Origin: Candidatus Epulonipiscioides gigas
Lineage (GTDB): Bacteria > Bacillota > Clostridia > Lachnospirales > Cellulosilyticaceae
Length of the DNA stretch: 35,297 nucleotides
Assembly: GCA_001983555.1 (NCBI GenBank)
Contig: LJHE01000045.1
Location: 1-35,297 of the forward strand
Direction of reading: 5' to 3'
The notes beneath the pieces were generated by a model, which saw only the letters and a program-made list of their open reading frames with translations, had not been told where the DNA came from and ran no database searches. Shown here in pieces: positions 26,615 to 35,105 of the stretch. A program made the translations under genes and the position numbers. Position 1 is the first letter of the stretch; every line of letters begins with the position of its first letter.

Positions 26615-27996
26615 TTTCGTTTAAAAAACAAATGCTTATACTTTTTATTGGATTAGGAATATTTATTGTTATTTTAGTTAGTATTTTTATAAATAATGTT
26701 ATGAATAGAGATTTTAGAGTTTATATTGAATCTAATATAAAATTAGTAGGTCAAATTATGGCTAGTGAGATTGCTGCAAATTATGATGGAGCATATCTGA
26801 ATGTAAATGAGGTCAAAGGTGAAATTATTGCTCAATTAGAACTGAGAAACTATGCTATAAGTATATTAGATGCTAATAAAGTTCCAATACTTGGTATTGA
26901 TAAAAATACATTGATATCCGAAATTAATCAAGATTCAAAAGTAAAATTAGATGAAACAAGCTTGCAAAATATGCATTATGTAGAAATTGAGCTACCTATA
27001 TTTGATAAACTAGGAAATATAATAGCATTTGTTAAAATAGGCTATTTTCCATCTTTAATATTATCTAATGATGACTTGATTTTTCAACAAAAAGTTAACG
27101 AAAGCATAATTATAGTTTCTAGTATAACAACTATAATTTCAATATTGGTCGCAATATATCTTACAAAAATTATTTCAAAACCCATATATCAAGTTTCAAA
27201 AACATCTGCATCACTTATTAAAGGTGATTATTTAGTAAGATATTCTAAGCGTAGTAATATAAAAGAAATAGAAATTTTACGAAAAAGCATTAATAATCTA
27301 GCACAAAGATTGCAAGAAGAAGATGAGCTAAGAAAAAAATTGGTTTCAGATATATCTCATGAAATTAGGACACCATTACACATTTTACAAAGTAATCTGG
27401 AAGCTATGATAGATGGTATTTATCCTGTCGATGAGGAACAAATGAGTTATCTTCATAAAGAAGTAGTGCGTTTTAGCAAATTACTAAAAAACTTAGATAA
27501 ATTAAAAGGTGCGGAAGAATATAAAAAAACTCTTAATATAAAACCCTATAAACTAAATGAACAACTTGAGTATATATTTAATAATTTTAAGATATTAGCT
27601 TTTGAAAAAAATATCCAGTATATTTTAGATATTGAAAAAACTAAAGATATACAAGTTAATATTGATTTGGATGCATTTAAACAAATTATTATGAATATTT
27701 TATCAAATTCATTCAAATTTACGAAATTTGGAGAAATATCTTTAAGTACTTGTATTAAAACAAGAAAGGTAGTTATAATCATTAAAGACACAGGAATTGG
27801 CATAAGTGAAAAAGATATTCCATATATTTTTGATAGAATGTATCGGGCAGATAAAAGTCGTGAAAAATATGAGGGAAGTGGTATTGGACTTAGTATTGTA
27901 AATAGTCTTATTTTCAAACTTGATGGAGAAATTTCAGTTAAAAGTAGTGAAGGCGTTGGAACTAGTATGATAATTTCTTTACCTATTGCAAAGTAA
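26611..27996 (+). CDS. Membrane sensor histidine kinase
   Basis: The protein has 461 residues. TM1 is at about 8-30 and TM2 at about 166-190, enclosing an extracytoplasmic sensor of about 135 residues with no recognised fold. A HAMP linker follows. The HisKA box DISHEIRTPLH carries phospho-acceptor His250. The ATPase domain shows the N box around 362 (NILSNSFKFT), DTGIGI at 393-398 and GSGIGLSI. The domain order is standard. It overlaps the response regulator by four bases and is presumably its cognate kinase. No transporter or target operon is adjacent. Confidence 0.94.
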   Translation: MISFKKQMLILFIGLGIFIVILVSIFINNVMNRDFRVYIESNIKLVGQIMASEIAANYDGAYLNVNEVKGEIIAQLELRNYAISILDANKVPILGIDKNTLISEINQDSKVKLDETSLQNMHYVEIELPIFDKLGNIIAFVKIGYFPSLILSNDDLIFQQKVNESIIIVSSITTIISILVAIYLTKIISKPIYQVSKTSASLIKGDYLVRYSKRSNIKEIEILRKSINNLAQRLQEEDELRKKLVSDISHEIRTPLHILQSNLEAMIDGIYPVDEEQMSYLHKEVVRFSKLLKNLDKLKGAEEYKKTLNIKPYKLNEQLEYIFNNFKILAFEKNIQYILDIEKTKDIQVNIDLDAFKQIIMNILSNSFKFTKFGEISLSTCIKTRKVVIIIKDTGIGISEKDIPYIFDRMYRADKSREKYEGSGIGLSIVNSLIFKLDGEISVKSSEGVGTSMIISLPIAK

Positions 27997-28089
27997 TGTC
28001 GCTCTAAAGAAAATATATGCTCTTTAAAACAGAAGACTGAAAAGTTAGGCATTAATTCAATAAAGAGTTAAAGTTGGCTATATATAACC

Positions 28090-28188
28090 ATAGGAATTAT
28101 AGTGGGGATAGCTCGGATAGACTTAGTAGAATACTACTATTGACTGAGAAATCCCTACTTCTATGATCTATGAATGGGGGTAGTTCAC
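28090..28188 (+). ncRNA. Orphan omega-RNA-like / IS200-IS605 right-end element
   Basis: A nested structure is readable. GTGGGGAT (28102-28109) pairs with ATCCCTAC (28151-28158, one G-T). CTCGG (28112-28116) pairs with CTGAG (28144-28148), and TAGTAG (28124-28129) with CTACTA (28134-28139) around AATA. A second, imperfect hairpin (28152-28183) leads to GGGGGTAGTTCAC (28176-28188). This layout, above all the closing GGGGTAGTTCAC, resembles the right ends and omega RNAs of TnpB-carrying IS605-type elements and IStrons as I remember them; no alignment was run. No tnpA or tnpB frame is adjacent. The 5' boundary is a guess. Confidence 0.5.
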
Positions 28189-28354
28189 CACTCATTCTAA
28201 TTAATTTTACTAAATTTTTTGTTATCTTTATATTTATTTTATTTATTTTTTTGTAAAATTTTTGCCATAAAATTATTTAGTATAGTTTTTTTAGTATATT
28301 TTATTTTTTTGATTTTCTAAATTTTCCAAATTTTATAATTTTTTAAAATAAAGC
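28189..28354. other. AT-rich gene-free stretch before the chemoreceptor
   Basis: This run is strongly T-rich on the plus strand (blocks of T at about 28214-28330), with no open frame, hairpin or repeat that I can support. It separates the omega-RNA-like element from the chemoreceptor promoter. Confidence 0.6.
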
Positions 28355-28383
28355 TTGCTTTTATCAGTAACTTATAGTATAAT
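28355..28383 (+). promoter_or_regulatory. SigA-type promoter of the chemoreceptor gene
   Basis: TTGCTT (28355-28360), 17 bases, then TATAAT (28378-28383), 35 bases before the start codon. No SigD-type motility promoter is evident. Confidence 0.75.
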
Positions 28384-28418
28384 ATTGGTAAAATTTGGAT
28401 TATAAAAGGAGATAGAAT

Positions 28419-30476
28419 ATGATTAGAAAAAAATTAAGTATTAAATTACAATTAGCAATTGTAATGATTATTATTTTAATGACTATATCAATGAGATTTA
28501 TTGGTCATATTGCTGACTTAGATGTAAGTTTAAATCAAGAAAAAATTATGTTAGAATCAGATGCTATAAATGAAATAAACGAAGAGATAAGTGTCGAAGT
28601 TCAAAATTTAGTAGATAATATTGCTATTTATATAAACAATGTAGAAGCAGAAATTGATAAAAATATGTTAAATTCGGCTTTATTTCTTAAAGAAGTAGAT
28701 AAATTAAAGAGTGAATTATCTATGGAAGACATACTTTATATACAAAAATTAACTAAAATGGATGGTATATATGTAACAGATGAAAACGGAATTTTTACAC
28801 ATTCAACTGAGGATGGAGTTGTAGGAGTAGATATTTACTCTATAGATCCAAATTACAAACATTTAATGACAGGAGAACTTACATATCTTCCATCTGATTT
28901 AAGACTTAAAATTTTTGGAACAGACGTATTTAAGTTTACGACAATTGCTCGACACGATGGTAAAGGTCTAATGCAAACAGGATATAATTCTACTTATTTA
29001 GAAGAATCTTTAATTAATTTTATAACTGAAGAAAATGGAATTGAAGAATTATATTTAATAGATGCAAATAATGTAGTTTTAACTCAAAACGTACAGTCAG
29101 GAATAGTTCCTTCATATTCAAAAGGAGACAAGATAAATCTTTCAATTATACAACAAATTTTTAATACAAATAAACCTATACTTGAAATTAAAGATAATTT
29201 ATTAACACTGGGTTCTCCAATTGTTGATAATACCGGAGCTATAAAATACGTTTTATATACTAAAGTAAATACAAATGTTTATATGGAAATAATGAAAACA
29301 ATTAATAAACCTATGGAAACAATATTAACAAAATTAGATGAGTTTACAAATGATATTTATAAGGACATTATAATAGTAGTTATAGCAACAGCTCTAATAT
29401 TGCCGATAATTATAACTTTTTGTTTTAGACCACTTAAAAATTTTGAAAAGCAATTAAATGCTATTGCTGAAAATAAAGTTACTCAATCCTCAAAAAAAGG
29501 TTTAGCTTCAGAGCTTAGAGGATTAAATCGAGCTGTACAAAACATTATAAGCAAAAATGAACAAGCTTTGATTGGTTTAAATGATAATATTAACAAAATC
29601 AATCTATTGCAGGTTTCTCATGAAAATGAAGTATCCGCCTTAATTAATACTCTTGTACCATTAAAAGATAATCTTACTTTATCAAATAGTACTGTAAATG
29701 AAGAACATGAAGCAGTCTTAAAAATGTTTAATATACTAGAAAAATTATTATCAAATTTGTCTACTGTTTCTGAAATAAATAAAGCTCTAAAAAGTGAATC
29801 AGATGTTTCCAATGATAACTCAAATAAAGGTAAATCGCAATTAGAAAGTTTGCAACAAGTTATGCTTGTATTAGAATTAGATGTAAATAAAGGTATTACA
29901 TTGATCGAAAACCTAATGGAAAAATCACTTGAAATCAATAATATCACTGAGCTAATAAATCAAATTTCTAACCAAACAAATTTATTAGCATTAAACGCTT
30001 CTATTGAAGCTGCAAGAGCAGGTGAAGCAGGAAAAGGATTTGCAGTAGTTGCAACTGAAATTAAAATATTGGCGGGCCAATCGCAAGAAGCTACTAGCAA
30101 AATTTCAAATATTTTAGAGATGTTTCAACAACAAATTTCACAAACTAAAGAAGCTAATCTTATTCAAGAAATTAATCTCCAAAAAAGTAAAGATACTTTA
30201 GATGGTGTAAATACGTTGCTCAACATTATTATTGATAGCTCATTAAATAGCAATACTATGATTGAAAATTTAAATAAAGAAGTAATAACATTAGAACAAA
30301 ATACAGACGCCTTTAATAAAATAAATACATTGATTAAAGATTGTAGTGAAACAAATTATACTCAGATTACAAGTAGTTTGCCTCTAATAAAACAAATGGA
30401 TAATTCAATTTTAGCTATACAGAAAACATTAGAAAATATTATAAGTACAACTAAAGACTTATCTAACTTTTTCTAG
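28419..30476 (+). CDS. Methyl-accepting chemotaxis protein
   Basis: The transducer has 685 residues. TM1 is at about 12-32 and TM2 at about 316-338. The roughly 280-residue external part has two PAS-like stretches ([15 protein letters not shown] and [15 protein letters not shown]), which suggests a double-Cache sensor. The cytoplasmic part is helical with a weak HAMP-like start. The signalling tip is [21 protein letters not shown] (about 514-534), then [17 protein letters not shown], close to the consensus but with ILAGQS where ..LAEQS is usual. No C-terminal CheR tether is seen, and no che genes are nearby. GGAG precedes the ATG. Confidence 0.94.
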   Translation: MIRKKLSIKLQLAIVMIIILMTISMRFIGHIADLDVSLNQEKIMLESDAINEINEEISVEVQNLVDNIAIYINNVEAEIDKNMLNSALFLKEVDKLKSELSMEDILYIQKLTKMDGIYVTDENGIFTHSTEDGVVGVDIYSIDPNYKHLMTGELTYLPSDLRLKIFGTDVFKFTTIARHDGKGLMQTGYNSTYLEESLINFITEENGIEELYLIDANNVVLTQNVQSGIVPSYSKGDKINLSIIQQIFNTNKPILEIKDNLLTLGSPIVDNTGAIKYVLYTKVNTNVYMEIMKTINKPMETILTKLDEFTNDIYKDIIIVVIATALILPIIITFCFRPLKNFEKQLNAIAENKVTQSSKKGLASELRGLNRAVQNIISKNEQALIGLNDNINKINLLQVSHENEVSALINTLVPLKDNLTLSNSTVNEEHEAVLKMFNILEKLLSNLSTVSEINKALKSESDVSNDNSNKGKSQLESLQQVMLVLELDVNKGITLIENLMEKSLEINNITELINQISNQTNLLALNASIEAARAGEAGKGFAVVATEIKILAGQSQEATSKISNILEMFQQQISQTKEANLIQEINLQKSKDTLDGVNTLLNIIIDSSLNSNTMIENLNKEVITLEQNTDAFNKINTLIKDCSETNYTQITSSLPLIKQMDNSILAIQKTLENIISTTKDLSNFF

Positions 30477-30486
30477 GCAATCAACT

Positions 30487-30524
30487 GCTCCCTATTAAGC
30501 TTATCGCTAAATGTAGGGAGCTTT
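30487..30524 (+). terminator. Terminator after the chemoreceptor gene
   Basis: GCTCCCTA (30487-30494) pairs with TAGGGAGC (30514-30521) and TTT follows. It lies in the 79-base gap between two convergent genes. The T-tract is short and the loop long (19 bases). Confidence 0.6.
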
Positions 30525-30555
30525 ATGCATGTTTTTTACGTTTTTTCTTGCATCA

Positions 30556-31617
30556 TTATTCAATTTCATCAGGTTGTTGTCCATCATGGGCTAACCATTT
30601 ACATTCCGTAATTTCTAAGTTTGTAAATATAGATTTGAATGATGAATTTTCAGGACTGGCTACATAAATACCAAATTGAATTTTTTCTTTTGAATTAAAT
30701 AGATGACATATTCGTAATTGTTGAAATTTTACACCATCAAGAGAACATTCAATTTTAAAGTCATTTTCTCTGCGACTTAGTCGATACCACATTGAAGTAA
30801 TATTAGCTGAAATTTCACCAGTAGACCAATCAGAAAATCCATTGTTTGTAACAACAGCTCCTATATGACTAATTTCATTGTTTTCTCCTTCTATTGAAGC
30901 TTTGATCCAATTTTCACTATCTAAATAGACTGCTATACCACATTGATCATATCTACAATTTTTTTCAAATTCAGTTTTTACTATAAATGAGAAATATTGT
31001 TGTGTAGTTTCAAGCTGCAAAATTGGAGCATTATCATTTCTAAAATGATAATATGTTCTTTGCCACAGATCTGTAAATGGCTCAGTTGTAATTTCAATAC
31101 TATCTTGATTAATAGTATAAACTTTTGGCTCATGTGTCCATTTAAAATCACTTGTATTAATTTTCATCTCAAATTCAAGTCCTTTCAGTAAATATATCAT
31201 GTCAATTAATTGTGTACCATTTTCATATATTTTGTGAGTATAATTATCAATAAAAAAATTTTTTATTGTATGAGATTTTGTAAAACCACATTTTTCATAA
31301 AATAAAACAGTGGAAGTATTATCACCTGTTCCAACTAAAAGTGTATCAAATATATTTGAATATTTTTTAGAAATATATTCAATAAGCTTTTTTCCATAAC
31401 CTTGTCTTTGATAAGAAGGGTTTGTGGCTATATTCTTTATCTCTAGAATTCCATTTCCTTCATCTGTTACAACACAAATTGTACATAATATTTCATTGGC
31501 ATACAACGCATACATTTTTCCACGCTCTAAATATTTGTCAATCATACTTTCTTGTTCATCAGCTAAAAGTAATAATTTTAAAAATTGTTTTTTATTATTT
31601 AATATTTCTGTTATCAT
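30556..31617 (-). CDS. GNAT acetyltransferase fused to a DUF1349 domain
   Basis: The protein has 353 residues. Residues 1 to about 145 are a GNAT domain with the acetyl-CoA site NPSYQRQGYGKKLIEYI (66-82) and FYEKCGF near 110. Residues about 155-347 match the DUF1349 (concanavalin-like beta sandwich) pattern, for example FKWTHEPKVYTI, DLWQRTYYHF, CGIAVYLDSENWIKAS and SDWSTGE. DUF1349 proteins usually stand alone; a link to carbohydrate binding is only inferred. The product lacks a signal peptide, so it is likely cytoplasmic. It is the only complete gene on the minus strand. AAAGGG stands before the ATG. Confidence 0.85.
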   Translation of the reverse strand: MITEILNNKKQFLKLLLLADEQESMIDKYLERGKMYALYANEILCTICVVTDEGNGILEIKNIATNPSYQRQGYGKKLIEYISKKYSNIFDTLLVGTGDNTSTVLFYEKCGFTKSHTIKNFFIDNYTHKIYENGTQLIDMIYLLKGLEFEMKINTSDFKWTHEPKVYTINQDSIEITTEPFTDLWQRTYYHFRNDNAPILQLETTQQYFSFIVKTEFEKNCRYDQCGIAVYLDSENWIKASIEGENNEISHIGAVVTNNGFSDWSTGEISANITSMWYRLSRRENDFKIECSLDGVKFQQLRICHLFNSKEKIQFGIYVASPENSSFKSIFTNLEITECKWLAHDGQQPDEIE

Positions 31618-31727
31618 TTTGTAAACCCTTTATACTTTTCTAAATATATCAGTACAAAAGTGTATTTTACTATGATTTTTAATTTTTTCAAGGAGGTTTT
31701 AATTTTTATTTTACATAAAAAATTTTA

Positions 31728-31756
31728 TTGTCAAAATATATAAAAAGCTGTAGATA
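31728..31756 (+). promoter_or_regulatory. Probable promoter of the Lon-like protease gene
   Basis: TTGTCA (31728-31733), 17 bases, then TAGATA (31751-31756), 44 bases before the start codon. The -10 hexamer departs from consensus at two positions. Confidence 0.5.
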
Positions 31757-31800
31757 AAAACAACCTCTTCTCATATATTATATAAAGAGGGGGAAAAAAA

Positions 31801-34056
31801 ATGGTAAAAGAACTTTGCTGGACACAATTAAAAGATTTATTTCAACCTTCAGATTTTTATTTTGAAACAATAGAACAAATTTCTGGAAGCGATACTTTTT
31901 TGGGGCAAGATGAAGCAATTAATGCATTGAATTTTGCTCTTAATTTAAATAATTATAATATTTTTATTGCAAGTGAAGAAAGTTTTTTAGATGAAATAAT
32001 AAAAATAATAGAAGAAAAAGCACTTTTTTTAAATGTACCAGAAGACTTGTGTTATGTATATAATTTTGAAGAACCAAATAAGCCTAAAATTTTATATCTC
32101 GAAGCAGGAGATGGCAAAATTTTACAAGATGATTTAAAAGAGTTTGTTATATTTTTAAAAAATGAATTATCAGAAAGATTAAAAAGTTTAAAATTAGAAG
32201 ATAAAAAACAAGAGCTAATAAAAGATTTTGAAGAACAAAAAAATGAAATATTAGAAAAGCTCAATCAAGAAGTAAAAGAATTAGGCTTTAATATCAGTCA
32301 AGTAGAAGGAGGCTTAGCATTTAGTATAATCGATGAGAATAATATAATTAATTTAGAAGAAAATTCTAATAAGATAAAGCAATTAGCTAGAATAGCATTA
32401 GACCAAATAAATATTTGGGAGCAAGAAATAGGTGCAATCTTAAATAATTTATATGAAGAAGAGCTAATTAGACAAATAAGTGGGCCAATTCACATATTAA
32501 AAATAAAATATAAATATTATACAGAATTTATTGATTATTTTGATAATATTTTTGAAGATATATTAGAACATTCTGATTTATTTATAGAAAATGAAGATGA
32601 AAACACTGAAGTATTAAAAGGAATTTTTCCTATAATGAATAAAAGTAATTTATCAGAATTTTTAAAAAGATATGAAGTAAACTTAATTGTGAATAATTCA
32701 AATAAAAAAGGAGCACCTGTAATTGTTGCTCAAGATAGTGATTATAGATCTTTAATGGGAAGTATTACTTTAAAAGACACTGTTGATATATCAAGTATAA
32801 AAGCAGGAGCATTACAACAGGCTAGAGGTGGGTTTTTAATACTAAAAGCAGAAGATATAATAGAGCGACTTGGTGGTTGGCAGGCAATTAAGCAAACTCT
32901 TAATAGTGGATTTATTAAAATGGAAGATTTAAAAAATGACTCTATAAATGTACCACAAATATTAGAACCTGAAAAAATAAAAGCAAATGTTAGAATTATA
33001 TTAGTAGGTTCATCAGTGCATTATGATCTTCTTAAAAATTATGAGCCATCTTTTTCAAAGTTATTTAAATTTAGGATCGATTTTTTAGACGAAGCTAATT
33101 ACACTAAAGAAATAATTGAGCAAATAGGTTATGTAATAAACAAACAATGCAAAAAAGAAAAGTTAAAACCAGTTACAACACAAGCTCTTCTTAATGCAAT
33201 TAGAAAAACTCAGTATAGAATTGATAAAATTAGTTTAAATGTAGAACCTATTTATAAATTAATTTATCAAGCAAATTCTATTGCAAAGGATAAAATAACA
33301 GAAGTAGACATAGAAAATGTTGATAAGTTTAATAAAACTTTATTAAATAAAATAAATAATGATATGAAAGAAAATTATAAATTAAATAGAACACTAATTG
33401 ATGTAGATGGATCAAAAATAGGTGAAATAAATGGACTTTGCATATATGATATAGGAGAAAATACAATAGGGCATCCAATTAAAATTACAGCAACATCTTA
33501 TAAAGGTAAAAAAGGTATAATAAATATTGAAAAAGCAGCAGGAATAAGTGGTTCTATTCATTCAAAAGGCGTAGAAATAATAGAAGGTTTTTTAGGAGGG
33601 AGATTTGCTAAAACTATTGAACCTAGTTTAAATTGCAAAATTTGTATAGAACAAAATTATGCTTCAATTGATGGTGATAGTGCTTCAAGTGCAGAATTAT
33701 ATGCTGTAATTTCTAGCCTTTGTGGCATACCATTAAAACAAAATTTAGCCGTTACAGGCTCCATAAACCAATATGGAGATATTCAACCTGTTGGAGGTCT
33801 TAGTGAAAAAATTGAGGGATTTTTTAAAGCATGTCAACAAAAAGGACTAACAAATGATCAAGGAGTTATTATACCATATCAAAATCAAGTAGATTTAATT
33901 TTAACTAATGAAATAATTGAACATATACAAGAAGGAAAATTCCATATTTATCCAATTAAAAGATATGAACAAGGAATTGAACTTTTAACAGGAGAGTCTG
34001 CTCGACGTGTAGAAGAAAAGGTAAGGCAAGTACTAAAATTAATGGTAATCAAATGA
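31801..34056 (+). CDS. Lon-like (COG1067) protease with degenerate P-loop
   Basis: The protein has 751 residues. The C-terminal Lon protease domain has the Ser/Lys dyad Ser627 (DGDSASSAEL) and Lys670 (GGLSEKIEGFF), spaced 43 residues as in Lon. The middle part follows the COG1067/AAA_32 pattern: GAPVIVAQDSDYRSLMGSI, GALQQARGGFLILKAEDII, then the sensor-like VRIILVGSS..YDLL. Where these proteins normally carry a Walker A loop (GxxGxGK[ST]), residues 51-66 read NYNIFIASEESFLDEI, with no Gly-Lys-Ser/Thr. ATP hydrolysis is therefore doubtful. A long coiled-coil stretch lies at about 110-160. AGAGGGGG precedes the ATG. It appears monocistronic, with a terminator downstream. Confidence 0.9.
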   Translation: MVKELCWTQLKDLFQPSDFYFETIEQISGSDTFLGQDEAINALNFALNLNNYNIFIASEESFLDEIIKIIEEKALFLNVPEDLCYVYNFEEPNKPKILYLEAGDGKILQDDLKEFVIFLKNELSERLKSLKLEDKKQELIKDFEEQKNEILEKLNQEVKELGFNISQVEGGLAFSIIDENNIINLEENSNKIKQLARIALDQINIWEQEIGAILNNLYEEELIRQISGPIHILKIKYKYYTEFIDYFDNIFEDILEHSDLFIENEDENTEVLKGIFPIMNKSNLSEFLKRYEVNLIVNNSNKKGAPVIVAQDSDYRSLMGSITLKDTVDISSIKAGALQQARGGFLILKAEDIIERLGGWQAIKQTLNSGFIKMEDLKNDSINVPQILEPEKIKANVRIILVGSSVHYDLLKNYEPSFSKLFKFRIDFLDEANYTKEIIEQIGYVINKQCKKEKLKPVTTQALLNAIRKTQYRIDKISLNVEPIYKLIYQANSIAKDKITEVDIENVDKFNKTLLNKINNDMKENYKLNRTLIDVDGSKIGEINGLCIYDIGENTIGHPIKITATSYKGKKGIINIEKAAGISGSIHSKGVEIIEGFLGGRFAKTIEPSLNCKICIEQNYASIDGDSASSAELYAVISSLCGIPLKQNLAVTGSINQYGDIQPVGGLSEKIEGFFKACQQKGLTNDQGVIIPYQNQVDLILTNEIIEHIQEGKFHIYPIKRYEQGIELLTGESARRVEEKVRQVLKLMVIK

Positions 34057-34108
34057 TAAAAATTATTAACAATTTTAAGAATATATTAGGAAAATTTTAG
34101 GTTAAAGT

Positions 34109-34135
34109 GATACCATTATTTTATATAATGGTATC
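34109..34135. terminator. First hairpin after the Lon-like gene
   Basis: GATACCATTAT (34109-34119) and ATAATGGTATC (34125-34135) form a perfect 11-pair stem with a 5-base loop, directly joined to the terminator hairpin that follows. Confidence 0.6.
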
Positions 34136-34169
34136 AGACTGTAGACGATTGTCTATAGTCTATTTTTTT
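34136..34169 (+). terminator. Rho-independent terminator after the Lon-like gene
   Basis: AGACTGTAGAC (34136-34146) pairs with GTCTATAGTCT (34151-34161, one G-T) around GATT, followed by A and seven T. It may double as the end of a mobile element, since its T-run begins a 16-base inverted repeat. Confidence 0.88.
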
Positions 34170-34210
34170 GGTAATACTGTAAATAAGAATATAATTAGAG
34201 ATGAATTAAA

Positions 34211-34384
34211 ATGATGAGTAAACACGAAAATCAAAGAGAAGTAACACAAACAATAAATATTAATGACATAGTACCATATAACCATATTATTAGAAAGATT
34301 GATAAAGCTATTGATTTAACTTTTATTTATGATAAAGTAGCTCATTTATATAGTAATGGTGGCACAAAAAGTATGATAGCGTAA
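34211..34384 (+). pseudogene. N-terminal remnant of an IS1182-type transposase
   Basis: A 57-codon frame begins with tandem ATGs (34211, 34214) and ends in TAA at 34382-34384. Its middle, DIVPYNHIIRKIDKAIDLTF, then IYDKVAHLYSNGG, matches the conserved N-terminus of IS1182 family transposases (VPEDHLVRKID..., FIYDLV..LYS). The rest of the roughly 450-residue protein, including the DDE catalytic part, is gone. It is a dead fragment, unless re-used as a small DNA-binding peptide. Confidence 0.75.
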
Positions 34385-34521
34385 AATTACTTTAGGAAAA
34401 ATATAACACAAAAAAAGAGACATCTCCTATGATATATCATAAGTAGTTTAAACTTAGCTATTCAATTTAAATGTAATATGTGTTAAAATAAAAACATATG
34501 GATAATTTATAACTACAGTTA

Positions 34522-34842
34522 CTATAGTCCTTGTTTTATGCCTTCTTCTTTACCTTGTTTTATATTTTGTTTTATACCTTGCTCTAAGCCATCTAATTTA
34601 GCTTTATTTAAAGCACTTCCTTCTTCAACTAACCTCATATTTCTTTTACGCAAATCTACTTTAGTCATTTCAATAAAATGAATTTCTAAATCTTCATTAT
34701 AATCTTGTTTTAATCTTTTCTCATATAAATTAAATTTATGATGAAAATGCTCATCTTGAAATAATTTAAAATATTAATACATAAATTGACTTTCTATTAT
34801 TATTTGCTCTTTTTTTATCATATCAATGCACCCTTCAATTTT
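34522..34842 (-). pseudogene. Broken Rpn-family PD-(D/E)XK nuclease gene, C-terminal part
   Basis: The minus strand reads DKIEGCIDMIKKEQIIIESQ, then FMY and an in-frame TAA (at about 34774-34776). It continues in the same frame YFKLFQDEHFHHKF, DLEIHFIEM and LDGLEQGIKQ to a stop at 34522-34524. The FHHKF..YE and EIHF.E pattern and the Gly-x-x-x-Gln tail are typical of the Rpn/TIGR01784 'putative transposase' family. The N-terminal nuclease domain is missing and replaced by the hairpin repeat at 34843-34924. An internal stop plus 5' truncation make it a pseudogene. Confidence 0.75.
34567..34623. repeat. 57-base block identical to the right edge of the window
   Basis: Bases 34567-34623 equal 35241-35297 exactly. 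Both encode, on the minus strand, EGSALNKAKLDGLEQGIKQ, the start of the Rpn C-terminal tail. The match stops at the window edge and may continue. Confidence 0.9.
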
Positions 34843-34924
34843 ATCTTTATTTTAAGTATTACCAAAAAAAGTCTTTAAATATTATATTTAAACTTAATAT
34901 CAAAAGACTTTTTCAGCACCCTCC
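34843..34924 (-). repeat. Dispersed hairpin repeat, second copy
   Basis: On the minus strand, GGAGGGTGCTGAAAAAGTC leads into an AAAAAGTCTTT...AAAGACTTTTTTT hairpin, shared with 11651-11701 (38/40 in the first block). The adjoining sequence at 34925-34955 (ACTGGCGTAGACGGGGAGA) resembles, from memory, short repeats common in Firmicute genomes. It sits where the 5' half of the broken Rpn gene should be. Confidence 0.7.
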
Positions 34925-35105
34925 TAATCACTGGCGTAGACGGGGAGATAAATTGCTATTAGTATACCTAATTAATTACATAACTAAAATTATATTAGGT
35001 GCATTTATTTTATCTTTTTTAGGTTATTGAATAAATAAAAATATATCCTATTATACCCCCGATAATCGGTTAAATAAAATTTTCAAATTCATTATTTTTT
35101 AACTC
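34925..35105. other. Gene-free AT-rich spacer with small hairpins
   Basis: No coding frame is supported. An imperfect inverted repeat ACCTAAT...ATTAGGT spans about 34966-35002, and a small CCGAT-A-ATCGG hairpin lies around 35059-35069, downstream of the minus-strand Rpn gene; no T-tract follows it. Confidence 0.5.

Larger units (their letters stand above)
34163..34870. repeat. 16-base inverted repeat bracketing two transposase remnants
   Basis: TTTTTTTGGTAATACT at 34163-34178 recurs as its exact reverse complement at 34855-34870. The 708-base interval holds the IS1182-type stump and the broken Rpn gene, in opposite orientations. A related GACTTTTTTGG stands at 11691-11701. The interval could be a small non-autonomous element or a product of nested insertions. 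Confidence 0.65.

Noticed and set aside
31629-31657. Minus-strand TTGTAC-N17-TATAAA promoter for the GNAT-DUF1349 gene
   Set aside because: Spacing is good, but transcription would start only about five bases before the start codon and exclude the AAAGGG site, so I do not call it.
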